From Nitrosospira sp. 56-18 (GTDB lineage Bacteria; Pseudomonadota; Gammaproteobacteria; Burkholderiales; Nitrosomonadaceae), in the NCBI GenBank assembly GCA_001899235.1, contig MKVR01000018.1, positions 1-64,000 on the forward strand: a DNA stretch of 64,000 nt. The letters are read 5' to 3'. A model generated the notes under the pieces. It ran no database searches. It saw only the letters and a list, made by a program, of their open reading frames with translations, and was not told the origin of the DNA. Positions within the stretch are counted from its first letter, which is position 1, and each line of letters starts with the position of its first letter. Positions 8,813 through 17,535 of the stretch are shown piece by piece. Position numbers and translations under genes: made by a program.

Positions 8813-10798
8813 ATGAAGCCTCACGCTTTCGTTGCGATGCCCTTCGGCAGCAAACCCGGCCCCGATGGGCAGTCGATCGACTTCAACCGCGTCTATGCTG
8901 AATACATTCAGCCTGCATTGGAAATGGCAGGACTGGAAGTCTTCCGCGCAGACGAGGAGCAGCGCGCCGGCGACATCATCACTGACATGTTCCAGGAACT
9001 ATTGATAGCCGATCTCGTGGTGGCTGACCTTACTATCGACAACCCCAATGTCTGGTATGAGCTTGGCGTGCGCCATGCGCTGCGCGCCCGCGGCATGATA
9101 TTGATTTGCGGCGGCCGCATTCCTGCCGCCTTCGATCTTTACACGCAACGCAAGTTACGCTACAGCATCGCAGACGGCGCCGTGGATCCCGCTACGTTGG
9201 AAAGCGACCGGCGCCACCTCACCGAAATGGCCGAGGCAACCATGGAGTCCTGGCACGGCCGCAAGGAAAGCCCGGTCTATCACCTGCTGCCCAACCTGCA
9301 GGAGCCGGACTGGAAGTCGCTGCGTATCGGTGAAGTGCAGGAGTTCTGGCAGCGGCATGATGCCTGGAAAGAACGCGTCCTCCTGGCAGGCAAGGCACGG
9401 TTGATCGGAAATATGCTGGTACTTGCGGACGAGGCCCCGGTGGCGGCCTTTCGCGCGGAGGCGTGGATCGCGGCGGGCACGGCCCTGCGCAAGGCCGAGC
9501 GTTTCGATTTCGCGCTGGAGCAGCTCGAACGCGGCCTGGCGATCGAACCCCGGAACCTTGCAGGCTTGCAGGAAAAGGGAGTCTGCCTGCAACGGCTGGC
9601 GCTTGCCGGAATACCAGCCTACTCCCTGGACAAGGCTCGCGCGCATTATCGCAATGTGCTGGATGAATATCCGGATGACGCCGAAACCTGGGCGCTGCTG
9701 GGCAGGCTGGACAAGGATGCCTGGATTGCCGCATGGCGCCGGCCGGACGCCACGCCGGAGCAAATGAGGGAGGATGCCGCGTATGATGATGCGCTGCTCC
9801 GGTGCGCCATCGAGAGCTATGCCAGCGGTTACCGCCGCAACCCTGCTCATTATTATTCCGGTATCAATGCGCTGACTCTGATGCATCTGTATCGCCATCT
9901 TACCCATGAAGCACGTTATGACAACGATATCGGACTCATGGCCGGCGCAGTCCGTTTTGCGGCCGGGTGCGAACCACGCGAGTCGCTACATTTCTGGTCC
10001 CAGGCCACCCTGGGTGATCTCGAAGTGCTCATGGGCACGCCGGATACGGTCAAGGCCGCCTATAAGGAAACCATCGCGAAAAACGACAAGGATTGGTTCG
10101 CGCTCAATTCCAGCTGCGCGCAATTGCAGCTGCTGAAGGACCTCGGCTTTCGTTCCCAGACTGTCGAGGCCGGCATTGCCACTTTCACGCGCGCGCTGCA
10201 AAAACTGGTCAGGCCCGAGGAGTGCTGGCAGCCACGGCAGGTATTGCTGTTCAGCGGGCACATGATGGACGCGCCCGGCCGCCCTGCTCCGCGCTTTCCT
10301 CCAAAAAAGGAGGATGCGGCCAGGCAGAAGATTGCTGCCGCAATAGAGGACATGGAGGCGGGCTCCGGGGATATCGCGCTGGCCCAGGGCGCAAGCGGCG
10401 GCGATATTCTGTTCCTTGAAGCCTGCCGCGAGCGCGGCACTCGCCTGCAAATGATGCAGCCATTGCCGGAACCCGAATTCATTCAGCGCTCCATCCTGCC
10501 TTCCGCCAACGGCGACAGCTGGCGCAAACGCTATTACGCATTGAAGGAAAACACCGGCAATACGCCGCGCATCATGCCGGATGAGCTTGGCCCTTCGCCC
10601 GGGGATGCGGCTTCCTTTGAGCGCTGCAATCTGTGGCTGCTTTACACCGCGCTCGCCTTTGGAGTGAACAGGGTGCGCTTCATTTGCCTGTGGGACGGCA
10701 GCAAGGGCGATGGCCCCGGAGGCACCGAGCATATGTACAACGAGATCAAGAGCAGGACCGGGCGGGTAACATGGATCAATATCAGCGAACTTGGGTAA
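8813..10798 (+). CDS. Nucleoside deoxyribosyltransferase-like (DRHyd-type) / TPR (TPR-S/TRAFs-binding-like) / SLOG-like C-terminal protein
   Basis: FVAMPFG; IADLVVADLTIDNPNVWYELGVRHAL; helical TPR-like middle; C-term GDIALAQGASGGDILFLEACRERG. Confidence 0.75.
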   Translation: MKPHAFVAMPFGSKPGPDGQSIDFNRVYAEYIQPALEMAGLEVFRADEEQRAGDIITDMFQELLIADLVVADLTIDNPNVWYELGVRHALRARGMILICGGRIPAAFDLYTQRKLRYSIADGAVDPATLESDRRHLTEMAEATMESWHGRKESPVYHLLPNLQEPDWKSLRIGEVQEFWQRHDAWKERVLLAGKARLIGNMLVLADEAPVAAFRAEAWIAAGTALRKAERFDFALEQLERGLAIEPRNLAGLQEKGVCLQRLALAGIPAYSLDKARAHYRNVLDEYPDDAETWALLGRLDKDAWIAAWRRPDATPEQMREDAAYDDALLRCAIESYASGYRRNPAHYYSGINALTLMHLYRHLTHEARYDNDIGLMAGAVRFAAGCEPRESLHFWSQATLGDLEVLMGTPDTVKAAYKETIAKNDKDWFALNSSCAQLQLLKDLGFRSQTVEAGIATFTRALQKLVRPEECWQPRQVLLFSGHMMDAPGRPAPRFPPKKEDAARQKIAAAIEDMEAGSGDIALAQGASGGDILFLEACRERGTRLQMMQPLPEPEFIQRSILPSANGDSWRKRYYALKENTGNTPRIMPDELGPSPGDAASFERCNLWLLYTALAFGVNRVRFICLWDGSKGDGPGGTEHMYNEIKSRTGRVTWINISELG

Positions 10799-10801
10799 AC
10801 C

Positions 10802-11075
10802 ATGCCCAGCATCTTCCTGAGCCATTCGAGCGCGGATGAGCTTCAATCTGAATCCGGCAGCTGACCGCTCATTTCCAGTTCAGGACCATGATCCACAAAG
10901 ACTTTACGTCGTACTCGACATTTATCTAATATGGCGGATTCGCTACAGGGCGGATTCAGGTTGAGGCGGTCGCGTTCAAGCAGTGACTGCTGGATAACGG
11001 CTGGGCGACGCATTCATCGACCTTGCAGACGGCGTGGACAGATGGGAGGAAAATCCCGGGCAAGAGGATCAGGGG
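10802..11075 (+). pseudogene. TIR-domain gene remnant interrupted by repeat family 2
   Basis: ATG 4 bp after the upstream stop: MPSIFLSHSSADEL then repeat; beyond it EAVAFKQ*LLDNGW and, frameshifted, DAFIDLADGVDRWEENPG. Confidence 0.65.
10846..10960 (-). repeat. Dispersed repeat family 2 copy (~115 bp) inside TIR pseudogene
   Basis: CTGAATCCGGCAGCTGACCGCTCATTTCCAGTTCAGGACCATGATCC matches the reverse complement of ~61370-61482. Confidence 0.75.
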
Positions 11076-11085
11076 GAGGAAGGAT

Positions 11086-12462
11086 ATGATGGAAGAATTA
11101 TGGTGGAATATATTGATGAACAAGATGCGGGAAAATACGGTCATCCCGATCATCGGTCCCCGGTTGCTTGTCGGGCCCGACGGCCAGACTTCATTGCAGG
11201 CACAGGTTGCCGCTCGCTTATTGCACGATTGCGGCAAGGATGCCGGCGGGATACAGCTGCCGCCATTCCGCGAACTGAATGAGGCGGTGTCACTGTTAAA
11301 GGGTCAGGTCCCAATGGACGACCTTTATGATTTTGTAAACAACGCCATCAACAGTGTTACCAAAGACACTGGCATACCGAAGCCTCTCCATCAGTTGGCG
11401 CAGATCACGGACTTTCGCCTCTTCGTAACACTCACCATAGACGAGCTTCTTTCACAAAGCCTGAAACAGCACCGGACCGCAGTAAATGAAATCATTCATT
11501 CGCTAACCGGCGAACTACCAAGAGAATTACCGGGCGATTGGCGTCAAAGGCGGGAAGAAGCCCAGCTCTTCTACCTTTTTGGCAAGACGCGGGCAGCGCC
11601 CATGTTTGCCATTCATGATGAAGATATGCTGGAATACGCTCACGATCTCATTGTCAACGGTGAAAAAACTCATAAAAGATTTCTGGATGAATTGCGGTCT
11701 AATAATTTACTGCTGATCGGTTGCAATTTTCCCGAATGGCTAAGCCGGTTCTTCCTTCGCGCTGCCAACCGAACACGGTTATCCGGAAGTGACAGTCTTA
11801 GAAAAGCATGGTTAATCGAGCAGCCGCAACCAGAGGAAGGCTTCACCTGCTTTCTCAATAGCTATGGCGGCGGCACAAAAATCATTTCAGATATATCGCC
11901 AGTTGAGTTTGTCGCTGAATTACACCGCCGCTGGACACAAAAATATGGCGGCAGCAAAACAACCGCCGATTTCGTTGCGAACCCCGTTGCACCCCGCAAG
12001 CCGACATTTTTTATCAGCTATTGCCGACGTACGGATCAGTTCAGCGCCGAGAAACTATACAAGGCGCTTCTCGACATGACGGCCAGCGAGGGCGATGTGT
12101 GGTTCGATCATGATTCCATTGAGCCTGGAGATGATTTCCCGGAGCGTATTCGGGACGGCATTCTCAACTGCCGCTATTTTCTGCCCCTCATCTCGCATAA
12201 GGCCGACGCTCTGGATGAGGCATATTTCTATCGGGAATGGGGAGAGGCAAGTGAAAGAAAGAAAGCAATTCGAGGCAGGCCGTTCATCATCCCGATAATC
12301 GTGGATCAGGACTTTCAACCCACAGCTTATCATCGCGTTCCGTTTGATTGGACGGACATCCAGGATTTCGCCCACGCGCCCGAAGGGCAACCAGACGACA
12401 AACTCAGGAAGAGGCTAACGGATCTGTTGCGTGATGTTCGGCGTGAAGGAAGACTGTCATGA
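11086..12462 (+). CDS. SIR2-like domain + C-terminal TIR domain fusion protein
   Basis: SIR2-like IPIIGPRLLV..FVTLTIDELLSQ..NLLLIGCNFPEWLSRFF; TIR PTFFISYCRRTDQFSAEKLYKALL..VWFDHDSIEPGDDF; strong SD GGGAGGAAGGAT before ATG 11086. Confidence 0.8.
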   Translation: MMEELWWNILMNKMRENTVIPIIGPRLLVGPDGQTSLQAQVAARLLHDCGKDAGGIQLPPFRELNEAVSLLKGQVPMDDLYDFVNNAINSVTKDTGIPKPLHQLAQITDFRLFVTLTIDELLSQSLKQHRTAVNEIIHSLTGELPRELPGDWRQRREEAQLFYLFGKTRAAPMFAIHDEDMLEYAHDLIVNGEKTHKRFLDELRSNNLLLIGCNFPEWLSRFFLRAANRTRLSGSDSLRKAWLIEQPQPEEGFTCFLNSYGGGTKIISDISPVEFVAELHRRWTQKYGGSKTTADFVANPVAPRKPTFFISYCRRTDQFSAEKLYKALLDMTASEGDVWFDHDSIEPGDDFPERIRDGILNCRYFLPLISHKADALDEAYFYREWGEASERKKAIRGRPFIIPIIVDQDFQPTAYHRVPFDWTDIQDFAHAPEGQPDDKLRKRLTDLLRDVRREGRLS

Positions 12463-15400
12463 CTATGCCAGGCAGGAATGACAGCGTTTCCGCATCCAGT
12501 GTTTCCGGATCTTCCGATTCGGAAGCCCTAGCATTGAATTTGCAAAATCCCTGGCCAGGCCCAGCCGCCTACGACGAAGCTTCGAAGGATTTCTTCCATG
12601 GCCGCGGCGAAGAAGCCCAGGAACTCCTCCGGCTCATTCGGCTGGCTCCGCTAACGGTCGTGTATGGAAAGTCGGGCTTGGGTAAAACTTCACTCCTGCA
12701 GGCCGGGCTTTACCCATTGCTGAGGGCCGAGCACTGTCTTCCCGTTCACCTGCGCTTGAATTTCTCCGATGAAAGTACCGTTGCGCCATTTACGCAAACG
12801 ATGCAGCGGCTCATGGAGGAACTCGATGCTGCAAAGGCGGAATATCCCGCGCCAGCGAATGATGAAGGCCTGTGGGAATTTTTGCACCGCAAGGACATGG
12901 AGGTGTGGAGCACGGATAATTTTCCCTTAACGCCGGTACTTGTATTCGATCAGTTTGAAGAACTGTTTTCGCGTAGTGGCGGCAACGTCGAACTGATAAA
13001 GCAGGTCTTCGATGGCCTTGCCAACCTGGTCGAGAATCGCATTCCCGAAAAAATTGCGAGGGACATAACCGGGATCCTCCGGCCGCGGCTGAACCTTCAA
13101 TCCCAGCACTATCGCATCATTCTGTCATTCCGCGAGGATTACTTGCCCGACATCCGGGCATGGGAACAAAAGATACCCTCGTTACTGCGTAATTATTTAC
13201 GGCTGGAGCCGATGTCGCGCGCATGCGCAATCGAGGCGGTCGAGCGCTCGGGTCGCGCCGTGCTCGACAAGGATGCGGCAGAGAGCATTGTCGATTTCGT
13301 GGGAAAACTCGATCACCTGCCGGAAGCTGCCGGCACATCCAGTATGGTCATCGAGCCTGTGCTCCTGAGCTTATGCTGCTCTCAGTTGAATCGGCGCCGA
13401 ACAGCCGGGGGCTTGATCGATAAGGAACTCGTCCTGAATGTGGGTCAAAATATTCTCGATAATTTTTACCAGGATGCTCTCAATGATCCGGAAGTAAAAG
13501 GTCCGCCGGATGCGGCTCTTTTTATCGAAAACCACCTGATCCAGGGCGACCACTTTCGCGGCGACTATCCCAGGGATGAAGCGCTTACTGAACATAAACT
13601 GACTCCCAGACAGCTGTCCGCACTCACTGACCGGCATCGGCTGCTGCGAATCGCTCACCATATGGATACCGCACGGGTGGAATTGATACACGATCGGCTG
13701 GTATCCGTGGTCCGGAAGACGCGAGATGAACGCAGGATGAAGGAGCAACAGCTGGAGCAGGAGCGCCTGGCCAGAAAGGCTCAAGCCGAGCGCGACGAAG
13801 AACATGCCCGCGGCGAAGAATTGCGGCACCAGCGAGATCTGGCCCATCGAAGCCTCAAAGTTGCCCAGCATCGGCGAAATCTTGCAGTGGGCGCGGCTGT
13901 TTTAAGTATTCTCCTTTTCGGGTGGGGATGGCAGCAAAAAAACGAATCTGAAAGGGAGAAGCAGAGAACCGAGGAGGCGACGCAAAAGACCGAGGAAGCG
14001 ATGCAGAAAGCCGAGAAGGCGCAGCAGGGTATGGCTACTGCCATCGCCACATCTCGCCTCGCCGAAGGGCGGTCGAACCTGCCCGTTGGCTCGGAGCCAT
14101 TTAAAGAAATCCTGTCTCAGGGACTTGCAGCCTATCGTTTGAGCGAAAAGGGAATATTGCCAATCAAAGCAGAAAGCCTGGTACTTCTTCACACCCTCCT
14201 GGATATCTACAGTTATTTACGCAAGTTCTTGAGCCTGACTGGCTCAACACCCACGCCGGCGCTTTCTTACAGCCCTGACGGTCAAATACTCGCGGTCGGT
14301 GGCGAGGATGGGATGATCCGTCTGATCGACACGAAAGATTTTAGTGAAACCGGCAAATTGGATTGTAAGCAGCCGCCTACGGAATCGGTGTGGACGCTCG
14401 CATACAATAGCGACGGCACCCGGCTGGCGGCGGGATACGCCCGCATCGATGGAGAAACAGGGCGCGGTCTCGTCTGCGTGTTCGATGTGACACAGCGCCG
14501 GATTGTGCAAAAATGGTCCAGCCAGGATCTCTGGGGCAAACCCAGTAATATCACAAGCGTGGCCTATGGCGGGAAACCTCGAGCCGAATTCGTGATCTCG
14601 GGCGGAAGCGACAGGATGTTGCGGAAACTCAACGTCTCGAGCGGCGCGGTGCAACATATTCCTCATGCACAGGAGGTTGTAGCGGTGGCGGCAAGCTCCG
14701 ACGGCCGTTGGGTCGCGTCGGGGGGCGAGGATGCGATTGTCAGGGTATGGAACGTAGCGGATTTCGATCAAGCCAATCCGCAGCCCAGGGAATTCAAAGG
14801 GCATGATGCATTGATCGAGCGGCTCGTATTCCCTTCTTTCAGCAACTCCATACTCTTATCGACCGGCGATGATGGACGCATCATAGGCTGGAATGTCGAG
14901 GAACGCTGCCGTATCCTGCAGACGAAAAGCCAGGATGTAAAGATAAACGATATTGCCGCTGATCGAGGCGGATTCATAGCCGCTGCGGGCGCAGATGGCA
15001 GCATACTGCTTTTCAAGGTAGATTATCACCATCGTTGCGGAGGTGGATCGCAAGCGGCTTCTTCTCCTCCCGAGTTTGATTTGATCACCGATGGGAGGTT
15101 GGGAAAGCACGGCGGCATGGCTCTCGGAGTGGCATTTAACCCAGAAGGCGATCAAATGGCATCTGCAGGACAGGACGGATCGATACGTATCTGGGGCGAA
15201 AAAACTCCCGGTTTCTCATTTGCCCAGCTGGAGTTGGCGCTCGACCCATCACTGCCTGCGGCGGGCCGCGGCAACATAACCGCTATTGCCATAAGTCCCA
15301 ATGGCGAGCTGATCGCTGCTGGTGATCAAAACGGCAATGTTTATCTCTGGCAGCGGCCGGCGATAAGTCCCCTGCCCGTATCTCTGCCACCGCTTTCGAT

Positions 15401-16328
15401 TTGGCCTGCCCATACAGGAGCAGTCCACGGTCTGGCTTATGTCCAGGCCGGGGGCCGGCCGATTCTCGTTTCGGGTGGCGACGATGGCGTGGTCAAGCGC
15501 TGGGATACAGCTCATAACGCCATCGATATGAAAGACAATGCGGGCCCCATTCGCTCAATTGCAGTGTCACCCGATGGTAAAACGCTTGTAGCGGGCAGCA
15601 AGGATGGCACGGTACGCCTTTGGGATGCTGCGACCGGAGAACGTCAAGGAAAATTCGATGCGCCATCGGAGAACGAGCTGTATGCGGTCGGCTTTAGTAA
15701 TGATGGAAAATATATTGCGGTTGGGGATTTTTCTATAGGTATACGCATACTGGATATTGAAACACCTGGTTCTGAATGGATATTGACGGGACACTCAGAC
15801 TCGGTCATGTCTCTTTCTCGAAGCCAATCGCAATGGCTGCTTTCAGCCGGGCGGGATGGAAGCGTACTTGAATGGGAGTCCTCAGCCCTGGCAAAGTCTC
15901 GAAGCTCCGCCCTGAAGAAGTGGGATAATTTTAATCTTCGCCTGGGGTTCATGAATTCCGTGAAACTGACTTCCATAGATACCAGCAGGGATGGCAAATT
16001 AATCCTCACGGGCGGAAGCGATGGACAGGTTCAATTATGGGATGGCGTCGAATACGTCAGGATTGGTGAACGCTTTTCTGGCCATGAAAACAGGAAAATT
16101 AGCGCAGTGGCACTTGCACCCGACGGGAGCTTCTTCGTAACTGCCGATGCCCCGAACATAACTGCCGATACTTCGAATATTCTGGTCTGGCCTGGGCCAG
16201 CCCGCTGGGCCGAAATCCTTTGTTCCAAAATTGTTCGGAACATGAGTGATAGCCAAAGGCGCGAGCCGATGCCACAGCAGATTGATTATGTGGAGCCATG
16301 CCCAAATTTGCCGAGCAAATCACAGTAA
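12459..16328 (+). CDS. nSTAND-type NTPase with C-terminal WD40 propeller(s)
   Basis: NPWPGPAAYDEASKDFFHGRGEEAQELLRLI, Walker A VVYGKSGLGKTSLLQAGLYP, VLVFDQFEELF; many WD40-like units; 4-bp ATGA overlap with SIR2-TIR. Confidence 0.9.
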   Translation: MTMPGRNDSVSASSVSGSSDSEALALNLQNPWPGPAAYDEASKDFFHGRGEEAQELLRLIRLAPLTVVYGKSGLGKTSLLQAGLYPLLRAEHCLPVHLRLNFSDESTVAPFTQTMQRLMEELDAAKAEYPAPANDEGLWEFLHRKDMEVWSTDNFPLTPVLVFDQFEELFSRSGGNVELIKQVFDGLANLVENRIPEKIARDITGILRPRLNLQSQHYRIILSFREDYLPDIRAWEQKIPSLLRNYLRLEPMSRACAIEAVERSGRAVLDKDAAESIVDFVGKLDHLPEAAGTSSMVIEPVLLSLCCSQLNRRRTAGGLIDKELVLNVGQNILDNFYQDALNDPEVKGPPDAALFIENHLIQGDHFRGDYPRDEALTEHKLTPRQLSALTDRHRLLRIAHHMDTARVELIHDRLVSVVRKTRDERRMKEQQLEQERLARKAQAERDEEHARGEELRHQRDLAHRSLKVAQHRRNLAVGAAVLSILLFGWGWQQKNESEREKQRTEEATQKTEEAMQKAEKAQQGMATAIATSRLAEGRSNLPVGSEPFKEILSQGLAAYRLSEKGILPIKAESLVLLHTLLDIYSYLRKFLSLTGSTPTPALSYSPDGQILAVGGEDGMIRLIDTKDFSETGKLDCKQPPTESVWTLAYNSDGTRLAAGYARIDGETGRGLVCVFDVTQRRIVQKWSSQDLWGKPSNITSVAYGGKPRAEFVISGGSDRMLRKLNVSSGAVQHIPHAQEVVAVAASSDGRWVASGGEDAIVRVWNVADFDQANPQPREFKGHDALIERLVFPSFSNSILLSTGDDGRIIGWNVEERCRILQTKSQDVKINDIAADRGGFIAAAGADGSILLFKVDYHHRCGGGSQAASSPPEFDLITDGRLGKHGGMALGVAFNPEGDQMASAGQDGSIRIWGEKTPGFSFAQLELALDPSLPAAGRGNITAIAISPNGELIAAGDQNGNVYLWQRPAISPLPVSLPPLSIWPAHTGAVHGLAYVQAGGRPILVSGGDDGVVKRWDTAHNAIDMKDNAGPIRSIAVSPDGKTLVAGSKDGTVRLWDAATGERQGKFDAPSENELYAVGFSNDGKYIAVGDFSIGIRILDIETPGSEWILTGHSDSVMSLSRSQSQWLLSAGRDGSVLEWESSALAKSRSSALKKWDNFNLRLGFMNSVKLTSIDTSRDGKLILTGGSDGQVQLWDGVEYVRIGERFSGHENRKISAVALAPDGSFFVTADAPNITADTSNILVWPGPARWAEILCSKIVRNMSDSQRREPMPQQIDYVEPCPNLPSKSQ

Positions 16329-16342
16329 GTTGCACTACTTGA

Positions 16343-16688
16343 GGAAGCGCTGAATAAATCTCCGCTGGCGCGGCGGTGGTTTTGCGGGATGGGATGCGCG
16401 AAAGGCGACGACGCGAATGGTGCGACCGCGCAGGGCGATGCAGTGTCTTCCAAAGGAAGATGCGACCCCGCAGCGGGATGCCTGCGCCCCAACAAACCTG
16501 TGGTGCGGTCGAAGTATCCCCTCCACTGCCCGATCCCCGCTTCGCGGGGACCCCTCGGGCCACGCTCCGGGGAGCCGCTGCGTTGCGCTCCCTGGCATCG
16601 TACTCCCGGCTACGACCTGCGTCGCGCGCCTTATGATCATCCCGATTTTACCAGCAGCGCGCTCAGCGAGGATTTGTTCAGCGCTTCC
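16343..16688 (-). repeat. MITE copy 3, ~346 bp, IS5-like TIRs
   Basis: GGAAGCGCTGAATAAATC ... GATTTGTTCAGCGCTTCC; same core as copies 1 and 2. Confidence 0.85.
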
Positions 16689-17117
16689 TCAATATCCTCT
16701 TCCCCCGCCTGGAAGCATTGATGGATTTTTCTGTCCCGGAGATCGCCCGGATGCATTGGAACCTGCCATACCGGGCGGTCCCTTTTTACCCGGAGGAGCT
16801 GCCCCGCCTGGCTCGCTAGCGGCGCCGCCCAATCCGGGCATACCGCTCGGCATGCCGCCGCCTTCGTTGCCACCGCGCAATTGCTCTCCCGCAGCCGCGC
16901 CAGCGGCTGCACCAGCTCCGGCAGCTCTACCACCAACGATGGTTCCGCCAATAGCAGCCCCGCCGGAAGCAACACCAGCATCAGCGGCGCGAGGGGCTCC
17001 ACCACCGGCGGCTGCTTGCGAGTAAGCAAAACCAACCAATCCGCATATCAAACCTGCGAGTAATGTCATCCTGGATATTCCATCCGAGATAGCCTGATCA
17101 CTCATGGTTTCCTCCAA
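16689..17117 (-). CDS. Gly/Ala-rich hypothetical protein with N-terminal hydrophobic segment
   Basis: MSDQAISDGISRMTLLAGLICGLVGFAYSQAAAGGG...; stop abuts MITE end. Confidence 0.5.
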   Translation of the reverse strand: MEETMSDQAISDGISRMTLLAGLICGLVGFAYSQAAAGGGAPRAADAGVASGGAAIGGTIVGGRAAGAGAAAGAAAGEQLRGGNEGGGMPSGMPGLGGAASEPGGAAPPGKKGPPGMAGSNASGRSPGQKNPSMLPGGGRGY

Positions 17118-17254
17118 TATATTTAATCTGATAAGCTCGCATCACCACGGCGCTTTCTCCTTGACATGGTATCGCTTCCTTAATGAAAAGCCCGGTGGGG
17201 CATACACCGAGATCTTTTTTACACGCAACAACTACTTGTTTTTATGGCTTTGTC

Positions 17255-17535
17255 GGATAGCCTCAGCATGCTGTTCAGAACTGCCGCCGCGCGAATGCAG
17301 TACTTGCAGCGTTACTGGACCCATGCGGGTGAAAAGCGTACGCGACGGTAATCGTTGCGCTAGCCCTGCTGTTTCTGCGAACGTTCATGCCGATCCGCCC
17401 CCAAACTCTCGCTCACCTGCGCCTCCAATATCTGATTGAGTACCCCTTCCACCAGCTTCGCCAGTCCGTCTTCCCATTCAACAATCCTGGCAATAATTCC
17501 TTGCCCACGCTAATATCGTATCCAGTCATCGCTTC
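17255..17535 (-). pseudogene. IS256-family (mutator) transposase N-terminal remnant
   Basis: Reverse strand: LAKLVEGVLNQILEAQVSESLGADRHERSQKQQG*RNDYRR, frameshift, TLFTRMGPVTLQV. Confidence 0.7.

Noticed and set aside
9155-10846. Antisense ORFs 9155-9907 and 9986-10846
   Set aside because: High-GC shadow frames of the NDT/TPR gene with no recognisable domain.
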